The notes beneath the pieces were generated by a model. That model saw nothing but the letters and a program-made list of their open reading frames with translations, had not been told where the DNA came from and searched no databases. This document shows, one piece after another, positions 9,701 to 19,243 of a stretch of DNA of 64,000 nt. Both the position numbers and the translations under genes were made by a program. The stretch is from the NCBI GenBank assembly GCA_030832185.1, contig JAURJQ010000010.1, positions 102,032 to 166,031 on the forward strand, given 5' to 3'. Origin of the DNA: Chitinophagales bacterium. Its GTDB lineage: Bacteria; Bacteroidota; Bacteroidia; Chitinophagales; JADJOU01. Numbering within the stretch: the first letter of the stretch is position 1; every line of letters begins with the position of its first letter.

Positions 9701-10318
9701 TTAATCTCTAGAACCTTGTGATGTCAACAGGCTAAATCGGCTGACACCTTGCTTTTCTAAAGTCTTCATTACCTGTTTGATAATAGCATAAGGCGCTTTT
9801 TTATCACCTTTGACTACCACTACCGCTTTTTGATTGGCCGCTCTCGCATTATATATCCACCACCTCAGTTCGTTGGCATCGGAATTTTCTACATCCGCAG
9901 GTATACCTTTGGTAGTTTCTATCATTTTCTTTTTAGCTTCAGCCTCTGCGGCTAGAAAAGTTGGAAGTTCCTTGGCGGATACAGGTATGACACCTCCATT
10001 GATAAAGTTATTTACCTGATTAGGAGCAGTGATATTCATCTTGAATTGTGTATTAAGATTGTCTAGCCATCGCTGACGTGCACCATCTACATTATCCATA
10101 CCCATAAAAATACGTCCAGCTTTATCTACCATTATTGTTATGACATTAACATCTGGCACAGGTATTTCTACAATAGAAGATGGCGTCATGACTTCTACAG
10201 GCTCCATAGGTTTAGCTTTGGCCGTGAGGATAAAGAAGGTCAGCAGTAGAAAGGACACGTCGCACATGGCGGTCATATCTACAAATACTGAGCCTTTTTT
10301 TACTTGGATTTTTGGCAT
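9701..10318 (-). CDS. exbD: ExbD/TolR-family biopolymer transport protein (first copy)
   Basis: A 205-residue protein with the ExbD plan: short N-terminus, a membrane helix with VDMTAMCDVSFLLLTFFILT containing the proton-path Asp (MCDVSF), then a periplasmic domain ending QGVSRFSLLTSQ. It lies 39 bp after exbB. It is clearly diverged from its neighbour, so the two probably have non-identical positions in the complex; this is inferred from the conserved pairing. Confidence 0.92.
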   Translation of the reverse strand: MPKIQVKKGSVFVDMTAMCDVSFLLLTFFILTAKAKPMEPVEVMTPSSIVEIPVPDVNVITIMVDKAGRIFMGMDNVDGARQRWLDNLNTQFKMNITAPNQVNNFINGGVIPVSAKELPTFLAAEAEAKKKMIETTKGIPADVENSDANELRWWIYNARAANQKAVVVVKGDKKAPYAIIKQVMKTLEKQGVSRFSLLTSQGSRD

Positions 10319-10357
10319 CTTGATTTATTTTCTTATTGAAAAATCTAATTTTTGCTT

Positions 10358-11152
10358 TTAGTTTCTAGAAGCAAAGGTCTGAGAAATTAAGAACTGAGCC
10401 TCATCCATTTTATAAGTCATACCATCTATGTTCGAGTTGAAATAGTTGTAAAACAAGATGGCAAAGAACGAAGTACCGATACCTAATGCGGTATTGATAA
10501 GGGCTTCTGAGATACCTACCGCTAACTGAGTCTGGTCAGGAGCTCCAGCAGCACCTAGAGCCGCGAAGGACTTTATCATACCGATTACCGTTCCAATAAG
10601 AGCCGCTAGAGTAGCTATGGTAGCTATGGTAGACAGTATAGACATATTTTTACTCAACATTGGAACCTCTAGAGCAGTAGTTTCTTCCATTGATTTTTGA
10701 ATAGAGAGAACTTTATGCTCTGCATCCAAGTGCGAATTTTTTGACATTTCATCATAAGCATCTACTCCAGAAAGTGTTACATTGGCTATAGTTCCTTTTT
10801 GAACATCACAAAGTCTTCTGGCTTCCTCTATATCATTACTCTCCAGAGACTGAACGATTTTCTTTAAGAAGCCGTCTACATCTTTTCCGCCAGCAGCTTT
10901 AGCCAGAGATAGCGCTCTTTCTATAGTGAATACGAAAGTAGAAATTAATAGAGTAAAAAGCACTGGTACCACAAATCCTCCCATGTAAATCATTCCCATA
11001 TAATTGCCCGGCTTAGCATGTCCATGCTCATCTAGATTACTAGAAGAACCAAAGACGAAGAAGAATAGCAATAGGGCTACAGCGAAAATTAGTACGAATA
11101 CAATAGCATTAGATATTGGTAATACGCTTCCTTGATTTTTTTGTGTACTCAT
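10358..11152 (-). CDS. exbB: ExbB/MotA/TolQ proton channel protein
   Basis: Inner-membrane proton-channel subunit that, with ExbD, powers TonB. Of 264 residues, a first helix lies at ~15-35, a second at ~55-75, a cytoplasmic region with ALSLAKAAGGKDVD follows, and two long helices lie at ~165-245, including TIATLAALIGTVIGMIKSFAALG and TALGIGTSFFAILFYNYF as seen in the family. First gene of the ton operon. Confidence 0.94.
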   Translation of the reverse strand: MSTQKNQGSVLPISNAIVFVLIFAVALLLFFFVFGSSSNLDEHGHAKPGNYMGMIYMGGFVVPVLFTLLISTFVFTIERALSLAKAAGGKDVDGFLKKIVQSLESNDIEEARRLCDVQKGTIANVTLSGVDAYDEMSKNSHLDAEHKVLSIQKSMEETTALEVPMLSKNMSILSTIATIATLAALIGTVIGMIKSFAALGAAGAPDQTQLAVGISEALINTALGIGTSFFAILFYNYFNSNIDGMTYKMDEAQFLISQTFASRN

Positions 11153-11206
11153 TGTTTTATTAATTTAAAAATTTTAATTTGATTTATATTGATAATTTAT
11201 CTAACA

Positions 11207-11214
11207 CAAAGATA
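11207..11214 (-). promoter_or_regulatory. candidate -7 element of the exbB operon promoter
   Basis: The minus strand reads TATCTTTG, a perfect TAnnTTTG -7 box 55 bp before the exbB start. I found no convincing TTG at the usual -33 spacing. Confidence 0.35.
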
Positions 11215-11279
11215 TATTTTTTATTTTATCCTCTATAAAAATCTTACTTCTTAACTTAAGGGTAATATTTGGCTATTAT

Positions 11280-12665
11280 TTAGGCGACAAAAAAGCTATG
11301 AATGAGCTGTAAAATAAGCTCTGGGAAGATGCCAAGAGTAATGGTACCCAAGGCTAAAATAGATACAATCCCTACAAATAAATTGTTGTTAATTGCAACA
11401 TTTTCTTGACTATTTTCATGAAAAAATATACGATTCAATATTTTTAAATAATAACCTATTGCTATAGCACTTGAAAGTAGTCCGATAGCAAATATCCAAA
11501 CATTGAGCTGATAGATTCCCATTAATACTCGATATTTAGCTATGAACCCTCCAGTAAAAGGAATGCCTGCCATTGATAAAATACCAATAGCTAGCGCCAA
11601 AGCTAATATAGGTTGATGTTTACTCAATCCATTAAGTTGGTCGAGGAAGATAGAATTGCCTTGCTCTAAATAATCTAGAATAAGAAATACTAGAAGACTA
11701 GCTATAGAATAGGTCATTAGATAAAACATAAAAATACCTTGATCATTCATAGCTACGCTTAGTATAATAGCCACTAATACAAAAGCAATATGTGAAATGC
11801 TAGAATAAGCTAACATACGCTTTAGATTATTCTGAACCAAGCCCAATATAGCGCCTAGCAGAAAGGAAAAGGCTATGATCGGTAGAAGAAATTTGGAGTA
11901 GTTTTCGAATTGTGATTTAAAAAAACCGGCGAGTAAAAAATACATAGCAATAGATGACCCTAATTTGACTACGGTAGTCATAAAGCTAGTAACTACTGTA
12001 GGTGATCCATCATATACATCGGGAGACCAAAAATGAAACGGGGCTACTGCCATTTTAAATAAAATAGAAACAATAATAAAAATATATCCAACATGGAAAT
12101 AGGCAGGTAATTGACCTGCATGATTTTCTTGTATGGACATAATTTCATCTAGAACGAAACTGCTGGTGCTGCCATATACCAGAGCTATGCCGAAAAGTAA
12201 AAAAGCACTAGCGAAAGATCCCAAAATAAAGTATTTCAAACCAGCCTCAAGAGATATAGCTTGATTTCGTTTACTAGCAGCTAATACATAGAGTGGGATG
12301 GACATAATTTCAATTCCTAGAAATAAAGTCAAAAGATTTCGCTGGCCAAAAAGTAAAATAACACCGCAAGTACTAAATAGCATTAAAGAATATACAGCAG
12401 ACCAATCATAGTCTTCTTCATACTTTCTATGCGCTAGAAAGATAACTAGCAAAAGAAATAAAGCAACTACACTGACGATTCTAGTTAGCGGAAACATAGT
12501 AAAAAAAGTTGGAAAATCCAAGCCTAACCCCAGGCGAAGATGTAAAGTGACTAAGGCAAGTATAATACCTGATACGCCGAGATACTTCGGCAGCTGCTTA
12601 TTAGGCATAAAACTGGCAAACATAGTGCAAAGCCCAGTGAGAAATAGAATAAGGATAGTTAGCAT
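11280..12665 (-). CDS. nuoN: NADH-quinone oxidoreductase subunit N
   Basis: Antiporter-like membrane subunit of complex I. The 461 residues contain about 14 hydrophobic segments. The conserved core is visible in SLEAGLKYFILGSFASAFLLFG, FHFWSPDVYDGSPTVVTSFM and NLKRMLAYSSISHIAF, with the Lys and Glu residues of the proton channel. Last gene of nuoIJKLMN, 9 bp after nuoM. Its stop is 127 bp before the exbB start. Confidence 0.95.
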   Translation of the reverse strand: MLTILILFLTGLCTMFASFMPNKQLPKYLGVSGIILALVTLHLRLGLGLDFPTFFTMFPLTRIVSVVALFLLLVIFLAHRKYEEDYDWSAVYSLMLFSTCGVILLFGQRNLLTLFLGIEIMSIPLYVLAASKRNQAISLEAGLKYFILGSFASAFLLFGIALVYGSTSSFVLDEIMSIQENHAGQLPAYFHVGYIFIIVSILFKMAVAPFHFWSPDVYDGSPTVVTSFMTTVVKLGSSIAMYFLLAGFFKSQFENYSKFLLPIIAFSFLLGAILGLVQNNLKRMLAYSSISHIAFVLVAIILSVAMNDQGIFMFYLMTYSIASLLVFLILDYLEQGNSIFLDQLNGLSKHQPILALALAIGILSMAGIPFTGGFIAKYRVLMGIYQLNVWIFAIGLLSSAIAIGYYLKILNRIFFHENSQENVAINNNLFVGIVSILALGTITLGIFPELILQLIHSFFVA

Positions 12666-12674
12666 ACGTCTTTC

Positions 12675-14123
12675 TTAATTATTTTTTAACTCTAACAAGT
12701 TGGTTAAATACTGAGAGCCATTGGCTGTGAGGTCTAGCACATACTGGGGATATATACCGAGAAGAAATACTAGAACGACTATAAGCCCTAAAGCATAAAG
12801 ATCAGCATTAGACACGGGTTTAAACTCAGATACATGATCAGATACTTCACCCATAAATGCTCTTTGGAATACGCGTAGCATATAAGCCGCTCCGAGTATA
12901 ATAGTTATACCTGCGATAGCCCCTAGGATAGGCTGATAAATAAATACAGACATGAGAAGCAAGAACTCCCCAGGAAATCCATTAGTGAGTGGCACAGCAA
13001 TACTGCCTAATATGATGATAAAAGCAAGCGTGGAGAAGACGGGAGCCTTAGAGGCGATACCTCCTAATTCTGATAGATAACGAGTGCCAGAACTTCGTTC
13101 TATGATATCAATAATATAAAATATCCCTACAATATTGATACCATGCACGAGCATTTGAAATACAGCTCCTTGAAAGCCAATATATTTATAAGAAAAAATA
13201 CCGGCAGCTATGAGTCCTACATGCGACAAAGAGGAGAAGGCAGCTATGAGTTTCAAATCATTTCTTCGCAAGGCTATCGCTGCGCCGTAGATAGTTCCAA
13301 AAATGGCTAGGGCCAAAATAATTTTTTGAATAATAGGTAAAGACTCTTCCTGAAAAGGAACTAACCAGCGAATTAGACCGAATAGACCCATTTTTAGCAT
13401 AATGCCAGATAGGAGAATTGTACCTTCCGCGGGAGCCTTTCTGTAGGTGTTAGCTTGCCATGAATGCAAAGGAAAAATTGGAATTTTTACACCAAAACCT
13501 ATAATAAGGAAAAGAGTATATAGTATTTGAGTAGGCCCAGTGAGTGAGTTTTTAGCCATTTCAGTGATTTCGAAACTAGTCGTCTTAGTCTCAATAGCAA
13601 ATAATATGAATGAGGTAAGAATAAATAAACTGCCTACGAAAGTATAAACAAAAAATCGCACAAATGCTTTGTTAAGTTCTTTTCCACTGCCCCATTGATA
13701 GACTATGTAGTAGATTGGAAGAAGTGCTAACTCCCAAAAGAAATAAAAGAGAATAGCATTAAGACTAGAGAATACGCCTATCAAGGCAAACTGCATAAGA
13801 AATATACAACCGTAAAAATCACTTGTATATGATTTATTTCTAGCTAGAATATTGACATAGAATACGACAAAATTGGTCAAGACGAACATAAGTACACCTA
13901 TACTATCTAATCCTAGGTGTAAACTGCCTCCAGTTCCTGCTAGGAAGCTCTCATTATAGTAGGTGAAATTATAATAGTTTAAAGGATTGTATTGAAACAA
14001 TACATAAAGTGATAGCAGAAAGAACGCGCCAGAAAAGGCCAGACTAAACTCTTTAACCAGCTTATGAGACATGAAGAAGGCTATTATAGCCACGACAAGA
14101 GGTAATATTAATATCAGATGCAC
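12675..14123 (-). CDS. nuoM: NADH-quinone oxidoreductase subunit M
   Basis: Second antiporter-like subunit of the complex I membrane arm, 482 residues, ~14 membrane helices. Diagnostic stretches are FFWELALLPIYYIVYQWG (channel Glu), IPIFPLHSWQANTYRKAPAEG and NDLKLIAAFSSLSHVGLI. It follows nuoL by 18 bp. Confidence 0.95.
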   Translation of the reverse strand: MHLILILPLVVAIIAFFMSHKLVKEFSLAFSGAFFLLSLYVLFQYNPLNYYNFTYYNESFLAGTGGSLHLGLDSIGVLMFVLTNFVVFYVNILARNKSYTSDFYGCIFLMQFALIGVFSSLNAILFYFFWELALLPIYYIVYQWGSGKELNKAFVRFFVYTFVGSLFILTSFILFAIETKTTSFEITEMAKNSLTGPTQILYTLFLIIGFGVKIPIFPLHSWQANTYRKAPAEGTILLSGIMLKMGLFGLIRWLVPFQEESLPIIQKIILALAIFGTIYGAAIALRRNDLKLIAAFSSLSHVGLIAAGIFSYKYIGFQGAVFQMLVHGINIVGIFYIIDIIERSSGTRYLSELGGIASKAPVFSTLAFIIILGSIAVPLTNGFPGEFLLLMSVFIYQPILGAIAGITIILGAAYMLRVFQRAFMGEVSDHVSEFKPVSNADLYALGLIVVLVFLLGIYPQYVLDLTANGSQYLTNLLELKNN

Positions 14124-14141
14124 AATGCTATAATTTAATAT

Positions 14142-16067
14142 TTAAAAAACAAACATACTTAAAGATAAGACGAGAACCGCACCTATGGATAAATATACTA
14201 GGTAATACTCTATATTTCCATTCTGTATTATACGAAGCAGCTGTCCTACGCTATATGCTATTCGAGAGCTACCAAAGGTGATAGGCTGTATGAAACAATG
14301 CTCTATATAGTAGAAGAAAAAATCAGCTAATGCTTCTAGTGGTTTGACAAAAAGGTTGTGATACAATTCATCTACATAAAACTTATGCTCACCCCATAGA
14401 GAAAAGCCCAGACGAGGCTGATTCAGTTCCGCATCGGTCTGCTTATTGTACTTGAAATAAGAAAGACTACCTAATATAACAACTAGCACTGTGGCTATGA
14501 GCATGAGCATGATTTCCATACTATGCGACAAATGACTCACATGAGCAGGAATCGCTTTTAAAGAATTTATTTTAGATAGCCAAAGACCCATTTTCTGACT
14601 AGAACCACCTCCTATGAGGTGAGGCAAATTTAAAACTCCTCCGAAAATAGAAAGTATAGCTAGTATAATCAAAGGAAGGGTCATACTACTAGGACTTTCA
14701 TGCAGATGGTCTTCCTGCTCCTTAGTTCCTCTAAATTTTCCACTAAAGGTCAAGGTATAGACACGTACCATATATATGATAGTAATTGCCGCACTCGCTA
14801 AGGCAAATCCCCAAATGATGAGAGAATGGTTATATAATTTCTCTAATATCTCATCTTTGGAGAAAAACCCAGACATGAGGGGCGCCCCAATAATGGCTAA
14901 CGTGCCGATAGCAAATGTTAAATGAGTTAATTTAATTTTGTTTTTCAAACCTCCCATGCTGAGTATATTCTGCTCGCCACTCATAGCGTGTATCACCGAG
15001 CCAGCTCCTAAGAAGAGTAGCGCTTTGAAGAAGGCATGCGTGGTCAAGTGAAACATAGCCGAAGTGTAAGCTCCTACACCGAGTGCTACGAACATAAGAC
15101 CTAATTGAGAAACTGTGGAGTAGGCTAGAACTTTTTTAATGTCATTCTGGAATAGCCCAATGAGCGCCCCGAGAATAGAAGTCGCCATACCAATGACCAA
15201 GATGAAATCTAAAGTAAACGGAGCCAATTCAAACAAAGCAGCATTGCGAACTACTAAATAAATACCAGCTGTAACCATAGTGGCAGCGTGTATTAGTGCT
15301 GAAACCGGAGTAGGTCCGGCCATAGCATCAGGTAGCCAAGTATAGAGAGGTAATTGAGCACTCTTACCCATGGCACCTATAAATAGACAAAGTGTAATAG
15401 CGGTGTAAATATATGGCTGAAACAAGCCTAGTTGGCCACTTGCTTTAAGTGCCAAATCTTCGGCAGCTATAGAATTGATTTCATTGAAATTGATGGTGCC
15501 AAAGGTCTGTATACATAAGAATATACCCAAAAGAAGACCTAAGTCGCCAATTCTATTCATGATAAACGCTTTGCGCGCGGCATGTCCATAATCCACATTC
15601 TTAAACCAAAAACCAATCAATAAGTAAGAACAAAGTCCTACACCTTCCCACCCGATGAATAGCATAATAAAATTGCCGCCAAGGACGAGCATAAGCATAG
15701 AAAATATAAAAAGATTGAGATAGGCAAAAAATCGACCTATGCCTTTATCGTGAGACATATAACCGATGGAGTATATGTGTATCAATGTACCTATACCAGT
15801 AATGATAAGCATCATCCATGTACTTAACTCGTCTACCCATAGATTGAAGCCTATATGAATGGTAGAAATATGCATCCATGTAAATAAAGGAACATCATAT
15901 GCACCTGTACTCACTACTTTTCTATACATAAGTAGTGCACAGATAAATGAAATGAAGACAGCCGCTGTGCCTATGATACCAGAAACTTTGCCTAGCTTTT
16001 TCCCTCCAATCAGATTGATGAGAAAGCCTATAATAGGAGATAAGATTAATATTTTAGCTAAAATCAC
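14142..16067 (-). CDS. nuoL: NADH-quinone oxidoreductase subunit L
   Basis: Distal antiporter-like subunit of complex I, 641 residues. It shows FIGWEGVGLCSYLLIGFW, QLPLYTWLPDAMAGPTPVSALIHAATMV and NDIKKVLAYSTVSQLGLM. The C-terminal part includes the lateral amphipathic helix and a final membrane anchor typical of NuoL, explaining its greater length than NuoM and NuoN. It lies 16 bp after nuoK. Confidence 0.96.
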   Translation of the reverse strand: MILAKILILSPIIGFLINLIGGKKLGKVSGIIGTAAVFISFICALLMYRKVVSTGAYDVPLFTWMHISTIHIGFNLWVDELSTWMMLIITGIGTLIHIYSIGYMSHDKGIGRFFAYLNLFIFSMLMLVLGGNFIMLFIGWEGVGLCSYLLIGFWFKNVDYGHAARKAFIMNRIGDLGLLLGIFLCIQTFGTINFNEINSIAAEDLALKASGQLGLFQPYIYTAITLCLFIGAMGKSAQLPLYTWLPDAMAGPTPVSALIHAATMVTAGIYLVVRNAALFELAPFTLDFILVIGMATSILGALIGLFQNDIKKVLAYSTVSQLGLMFVALGVGAYTSAMFHLTTHAFFKALLFLGAGSVIHAMSGEQNILSMGGLKNKIKLTHLTFAIGTLAIIGAPLMSGFFSKDEILEKLYNHSLIIWGFALASAAITIIYMVRVYTLTFSGKFRGTKEQEDHLHESPSSMTLPLIILAILSIFGGVLNLPHLIGGGSSQKMGLWLSKINSLKAIPAHVSHLSHSMEIMLMLIATVLVVILGSLSYFKYNKQTDAELNQPRLGFSLWGEHKFYVDELYHNLFVKPLEALADFFFYYIEHCFIQPITFGSSRIAYSVGQLLRIIQNGNIEYYLVYLSIGAVLVLSLSMFVF

Positions 16068-16083
16068 TTGACTACGTTTAAGT

Positions 16084-16392
16084 TTAACCTTTTAATTTGT
16101 CCAAAAAACTACTATCTATAGTTCTGAATTTTCTATAAATCAATACGATAAGAGCTAGTCCTACTGATACTTCAGCTGCTGCCACTAGCATAGAAAAAAA
16201 TACAAAGATATGTCCGTTCATATTGCCAAACATTTTAGCAAACACAACAAGTAAAAGATTGGAGGCATTGAGCATGAGCTCTATACACATAAGGAGTATT
16301 ATCACATTTCTGCGCACGAGTACACCCAGCAGTCCGATGCAGAAAAGCGCCGAGCCGAGCCATAAATAATTTTCAAATCCAATCAAGTTCAT
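16084..16392 (-). CDS. nuoK: NADH-quinone oxidoreductase subunit K
   Basis: A small three-helix subunit of 102 residues in the membrane arm. The conserved helix-2 Glu is in CIELMLNASNLLL, and a second acidic position is in AAAEVSVGLALIVLIYR. Length and helix order are normal. It lies 54 bp downstream of nuoJ, the longest gap in the operon. Confidence 0.95.
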   Translation of the reverse strand: MNLIGFENYLWLGSALFCIGLLGVLVRRNVIILLMCIELMLNASNLLLVVFAKMFGNMNGHIFVFFSMLVAAAEVSVGLALIVLIYRKFRTIDSSFLDKLKG

Positions 16393-16446
16393 TTTATCTC
16401 GCTTATTTTAATTATCAGCTATTAGTTCTTACTTATTCGTTATTCC

Positions 16447-16989
16447 CTATTGGTTATTAGTTGATTTTTCACGACTACCTAAAAAGACTGCACCTACCAT
16501 GGCCGCAATAAAGAGAATAGACGCTATTTCAAATGGAAAAACATATTCTGTAAATAACAAATTGCCAAGAGGTTTTATATATCCAAAATCTGCCGGAAGA
16601 GCTTGTCCTACAGCACTATTCGTAGTAGGCACAATCGGCATATCGCCCATATTTTTAATATAAACCAAGAGAATACTCATCAGCATGCCACTAGTAACTA
16701 GGCCAGCTAGGACTTTCCATAGAAAAGACTTATTGGGTTCATTGTTGGCATTCATATTCATTAGCATTAATACGAAGAGGAATAGCACCATGATAGCGCC
16801 AGCATACACTATAATATTAATAATGGCTATAAACTGTGCATGCAATAAAACATAATGCCCTGTGAGGCTAAACATTGTCAGAATTAGAAAAATGACACTA
16901 TAAATTGGGTTTCTAGCAAGAACAACCATGAGCGCACAAATAAGGGTTATGGCAGAAAAAGCTATAAATGCAATATTGGTTAAGTCCAT
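16447..16989 (-). CDS. nuoJ: NADH-quinone oxidoreductase subunit J
   Basis: A five-helix subunit of the complex I membrane arm (180 residues). The conserved third helix is visible as INIIVYAGAIMVLFLFVLMLMN. The C-terminus ends in EIASILFIAAMVGAVFLG. It starts 3 bp after nuoI, so the two are probably translationally coupled. Confidence 0.94.
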   Translation of the reverse strand: MDLTNIAFIAFSAITLICALMVVLARNPIYSVIFLILTMFSLTGHYVLLHAQFIAIINIIVYAGAIMVLFLFVLMLMNMNANNEPNKSFLWKVLAGLVTSGMLMSILLVYIKNMGDMPIVPTTNSAVGQALPADFGYIKPLGNLLFTEYVFPFEIASILFIAAMVGAVFLGSREKSTNNQ

Positions 16990-16992
16990 AGG

Positions 16993-17595
16993 TTAAGATT
17001 GTATTCCTTCGAAAACTTGATTATGCTTGTGTTTGGGATCTTTTTTAAATTCTAAGACTTCTGGGGTTTGTCTCTTACTCACATCTATAGGATTATTTAT
17101 GGACTCTACCAGAATATCTTTTCCGTAGATGAAGTCTTTACGCATGAACTCAGCATCTACTATTTTATCAGTCAAGAAAATAGCTTCTTTAGGGCAAGCA
17201 TCTTCGCAGAGGCCGCAATAAATACAACGCAACATGTTGATTTCATAGGTTTCAGCATACTTCTCTTCACGGTATAGATGTTTTTCATTGGATTTTCTTT
17301 CAGCAGCCACCATAGTGATAGCTTCGGCTGGACAAGCTAGAGCGCAAAGACCGCATGCCGTGCATCGCTCAGCTCCTTTGTCATCGCGCTTCAATACATG
17401 CTGACCTCTATAGATTGTTGAAAATTCCTTGATCTCTTCTGGATAGCGCACAGTCGCTGGCCTTCTGAAAAGGTGACTAATTGTAGTCGCCATTCCTTTG
17501 AATATAGCAGGAAGATATAGACTCTCCATGAAACTCATTTTGGTCTCAGTGACTACTTTCTTCCTTTTAGATAGGTTAAATAACTGCTCGTCCAT
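16993..17595 (-). CDS. nuoI: NADH-quinone oxidoreductase subunit I (two 4Fe-4S clusters)
   Basis: Peripheral-arm ferredoxin-like subunit carrying clusters N6a and N6b, which pass electrons toward NuoB. Two CxxCxxCxxxCP motifs are present: CTACGLCALACP near residue 80 and CIYCGLCEDACP near residue 125. The 200-residue length is at the long end because of N- and C-terminal extensions. It is the first gene of the local nuo cluster. The gene upstream is divergent and unrelated, so nuoA-H must be elsewhere or absent. Confidence 0.95.
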   Translation of the reverse strand: MDEQLFNLSKRKKVVTETKMSFMESLYLPAIFKGMATTISHLFRRPATVRYPEEIKEFSTIYRGQHVLKRDDKGAERCTACGLCALACPAEAITMVAAERKSNEKHLYREEKYAETYEINMLRCIYCGLCEDACPKEAIFLTDKIVDAEFMRKDFIYGKDILVESINNPIDVSKRQTPEVLEFKKDPKHKHNQVFEGIQS

Positions 17596-17725
17596 GTATC
17601 AAACTTGAAAGTGCAAGTTTAGCGAATTATTGATAATTAAGAATGAATAATTTTAAGAGAAAAATTGACGAAAAATTAAAGAATTGTGACATGAGAAAAA
17701 GATTGATTTTAGAAAAAAGATATTT

Positions 17726-19084
17726 ATGGCTAGATTTGCGTTAAAGTTTATCTTATTGAAAATTAGACTACTATTGTTTTTTATTTTTACTTTTTGCACA
17801 TTCGCTCAGAGTCAGAAACCATTTTCTTCCAGAGCCTTGGACTATTTTTGGTTATATAAGAGTTTTGTTTGGGCGCAAGTATCTAATCGTTATTCTTCCA
17901 AGCTAGACACCCCTATAGCCAATTTTAATGGAAAGGACTACTATAGTTTTGAAAATTTCAAAATAGCGGACTCTGGCACTAAGGTTTTCGCACTTACAGG
18001 AGCAAAAGAATATCTTCTTATGGATTATTCTCTAAATTTAGGAGATACGCTAGTCTCTAATTATACCAGTAGTCCATATAAGCTGCGGGTTATTGCAAAA
18101 TCGAAGGTAAAAATAGAAAATGATAGTTTATGGCGAATGGAGCTAAAGTCTGTGGCTTATCCTACGAATGTTCCTGGATTAATATGGATTGAAAGCCTCG
18201 GGTGTTTGAATGCTTTCCACCCCATAAACTGGCCTAGTAAGTTCAATTTTTCAGATCTAGGGTTCAATTTAGATTGTGTGATTCATACGGATACTAGCAT
18301 TTTGAGAATATTTGGTAAGAATTGTGCCATAGATAATTCATTAACTAATTCAAACAAAATATGGCACACCTGGGCATATAACCATAGCGGTGATTTGAAG
18401 TTTTCAGTTCCTTACTATTTCACAAATCACGATACTACTTTATTTGGAAAAAAGTACGGAACTATGAATCAAATAAATCGATTTGTGCGCTATGATTATT
18501 CATCGGGCAAATATTTCATTCTTTCAAATTATAACAATGGTCAAGAATTATTGGTATATTCTGATAAAGTAAAAATCGGTGATACAATGGCTATTTATGG
18601 AACAATTTCTGATACCGTTACTAAGATAGAATATAAATGGATAGAAGATGATTATCGAAAAGTGATAACTACAGTATATGATGTTTATATTTCAGGCATA
18701 GGCTCTGTGAAAAGAATTATGTGGAATAATCATCTGACGACCTTTCCAGAGTTTACTTCTGGAAATATTTGTTTTGAAGAGAATAGCACTATTCGTTACC
18801 ATTATCCATTTTTTTATCAGAATAGGGAACAGTGTGAAATCACCTCCAGTATTCAAAACGCCTCTATTAGATCTATTTCCTTTTTTCCTAATCCAGTTCA
18901 AACTAATTTCAATTTCAATACTTCAGATAAAAAAGAATTTAAAATTAGAAATAGTCTAGGGGTATTGGTTTTAGAATGAGAATGCGAAGAGAAAATTGAT
19001 TTGGTAATACTTCCGAAGGGGATATATTTTATAGAGCTGCAATCTATGAATCTGACTAGTCAGTTTAAGTTTTTGAAAGAATAA
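17726..19084 (+). pseudogene. type IX secreted protein with an in-frame TGA inside its C-terminal sorting domain
   Basis: The ORF runs from ATG 17726 to TGA 18977-18979 (417 residues). It has a signal peptide (LLLFFIFTFCTFAQSQ) and a globular body I do not recognise. The C-terminus begins a type A sorting domain (ISFFPNPVQ ... NSLGVLVLE) and then meets TGA. Reading on in the same frame for 34 codons to TAA 19082-19084 gives ECEEKIDLVILPKGIYFIEL and then NLTSQFKFLKE, which is exactly the missing end of a Por sorting domain. A single nonsense change or a sequencing error explains this. Without read-through the product would lack its export signal. TGA is a normal stop in other genes here, so recoding is unlikely. 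Confidence 0.75.
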
Positions 19085-19173
19085 TTAATACCATTTATAT
19101 TTATATATGTTGTTTATATAAAAGGTGCTTTAGTGGGCGAAGCCCTCTCCCCGTGGTCTCGGCAGAAAAATTT

Positions 19174-19202
19174 AGAATAGGTAAAAAAACATGACTTATT
19201 CT
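19174..19202 (-). terminator. weak candidate terminator after the DASS transporter gene
   Basis: An imperfect hairpin (AGAATAGGT / ACTTATTCT, 11-nt loop) lies about 40 bp past the transporter stop. On the minus strand it is followed by AAATTTTT. The stem is short and A+T-rich. Confidence 0.25.
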
Positions 19203-19243
19203 GACTTCCCTGAGGAGTTGAAAGCGTTATGCAATCAGATTTT

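Noticed and set aside
18977-18979. Genetic code with TGA as a sense codon, suggested by the in-frame TGA
   Set aside because: parE, corA and the glycosyltransferase end in TGA at their expected C-termini, and Trp is encoded by TGG throughout. A local mutation or error is simpler.
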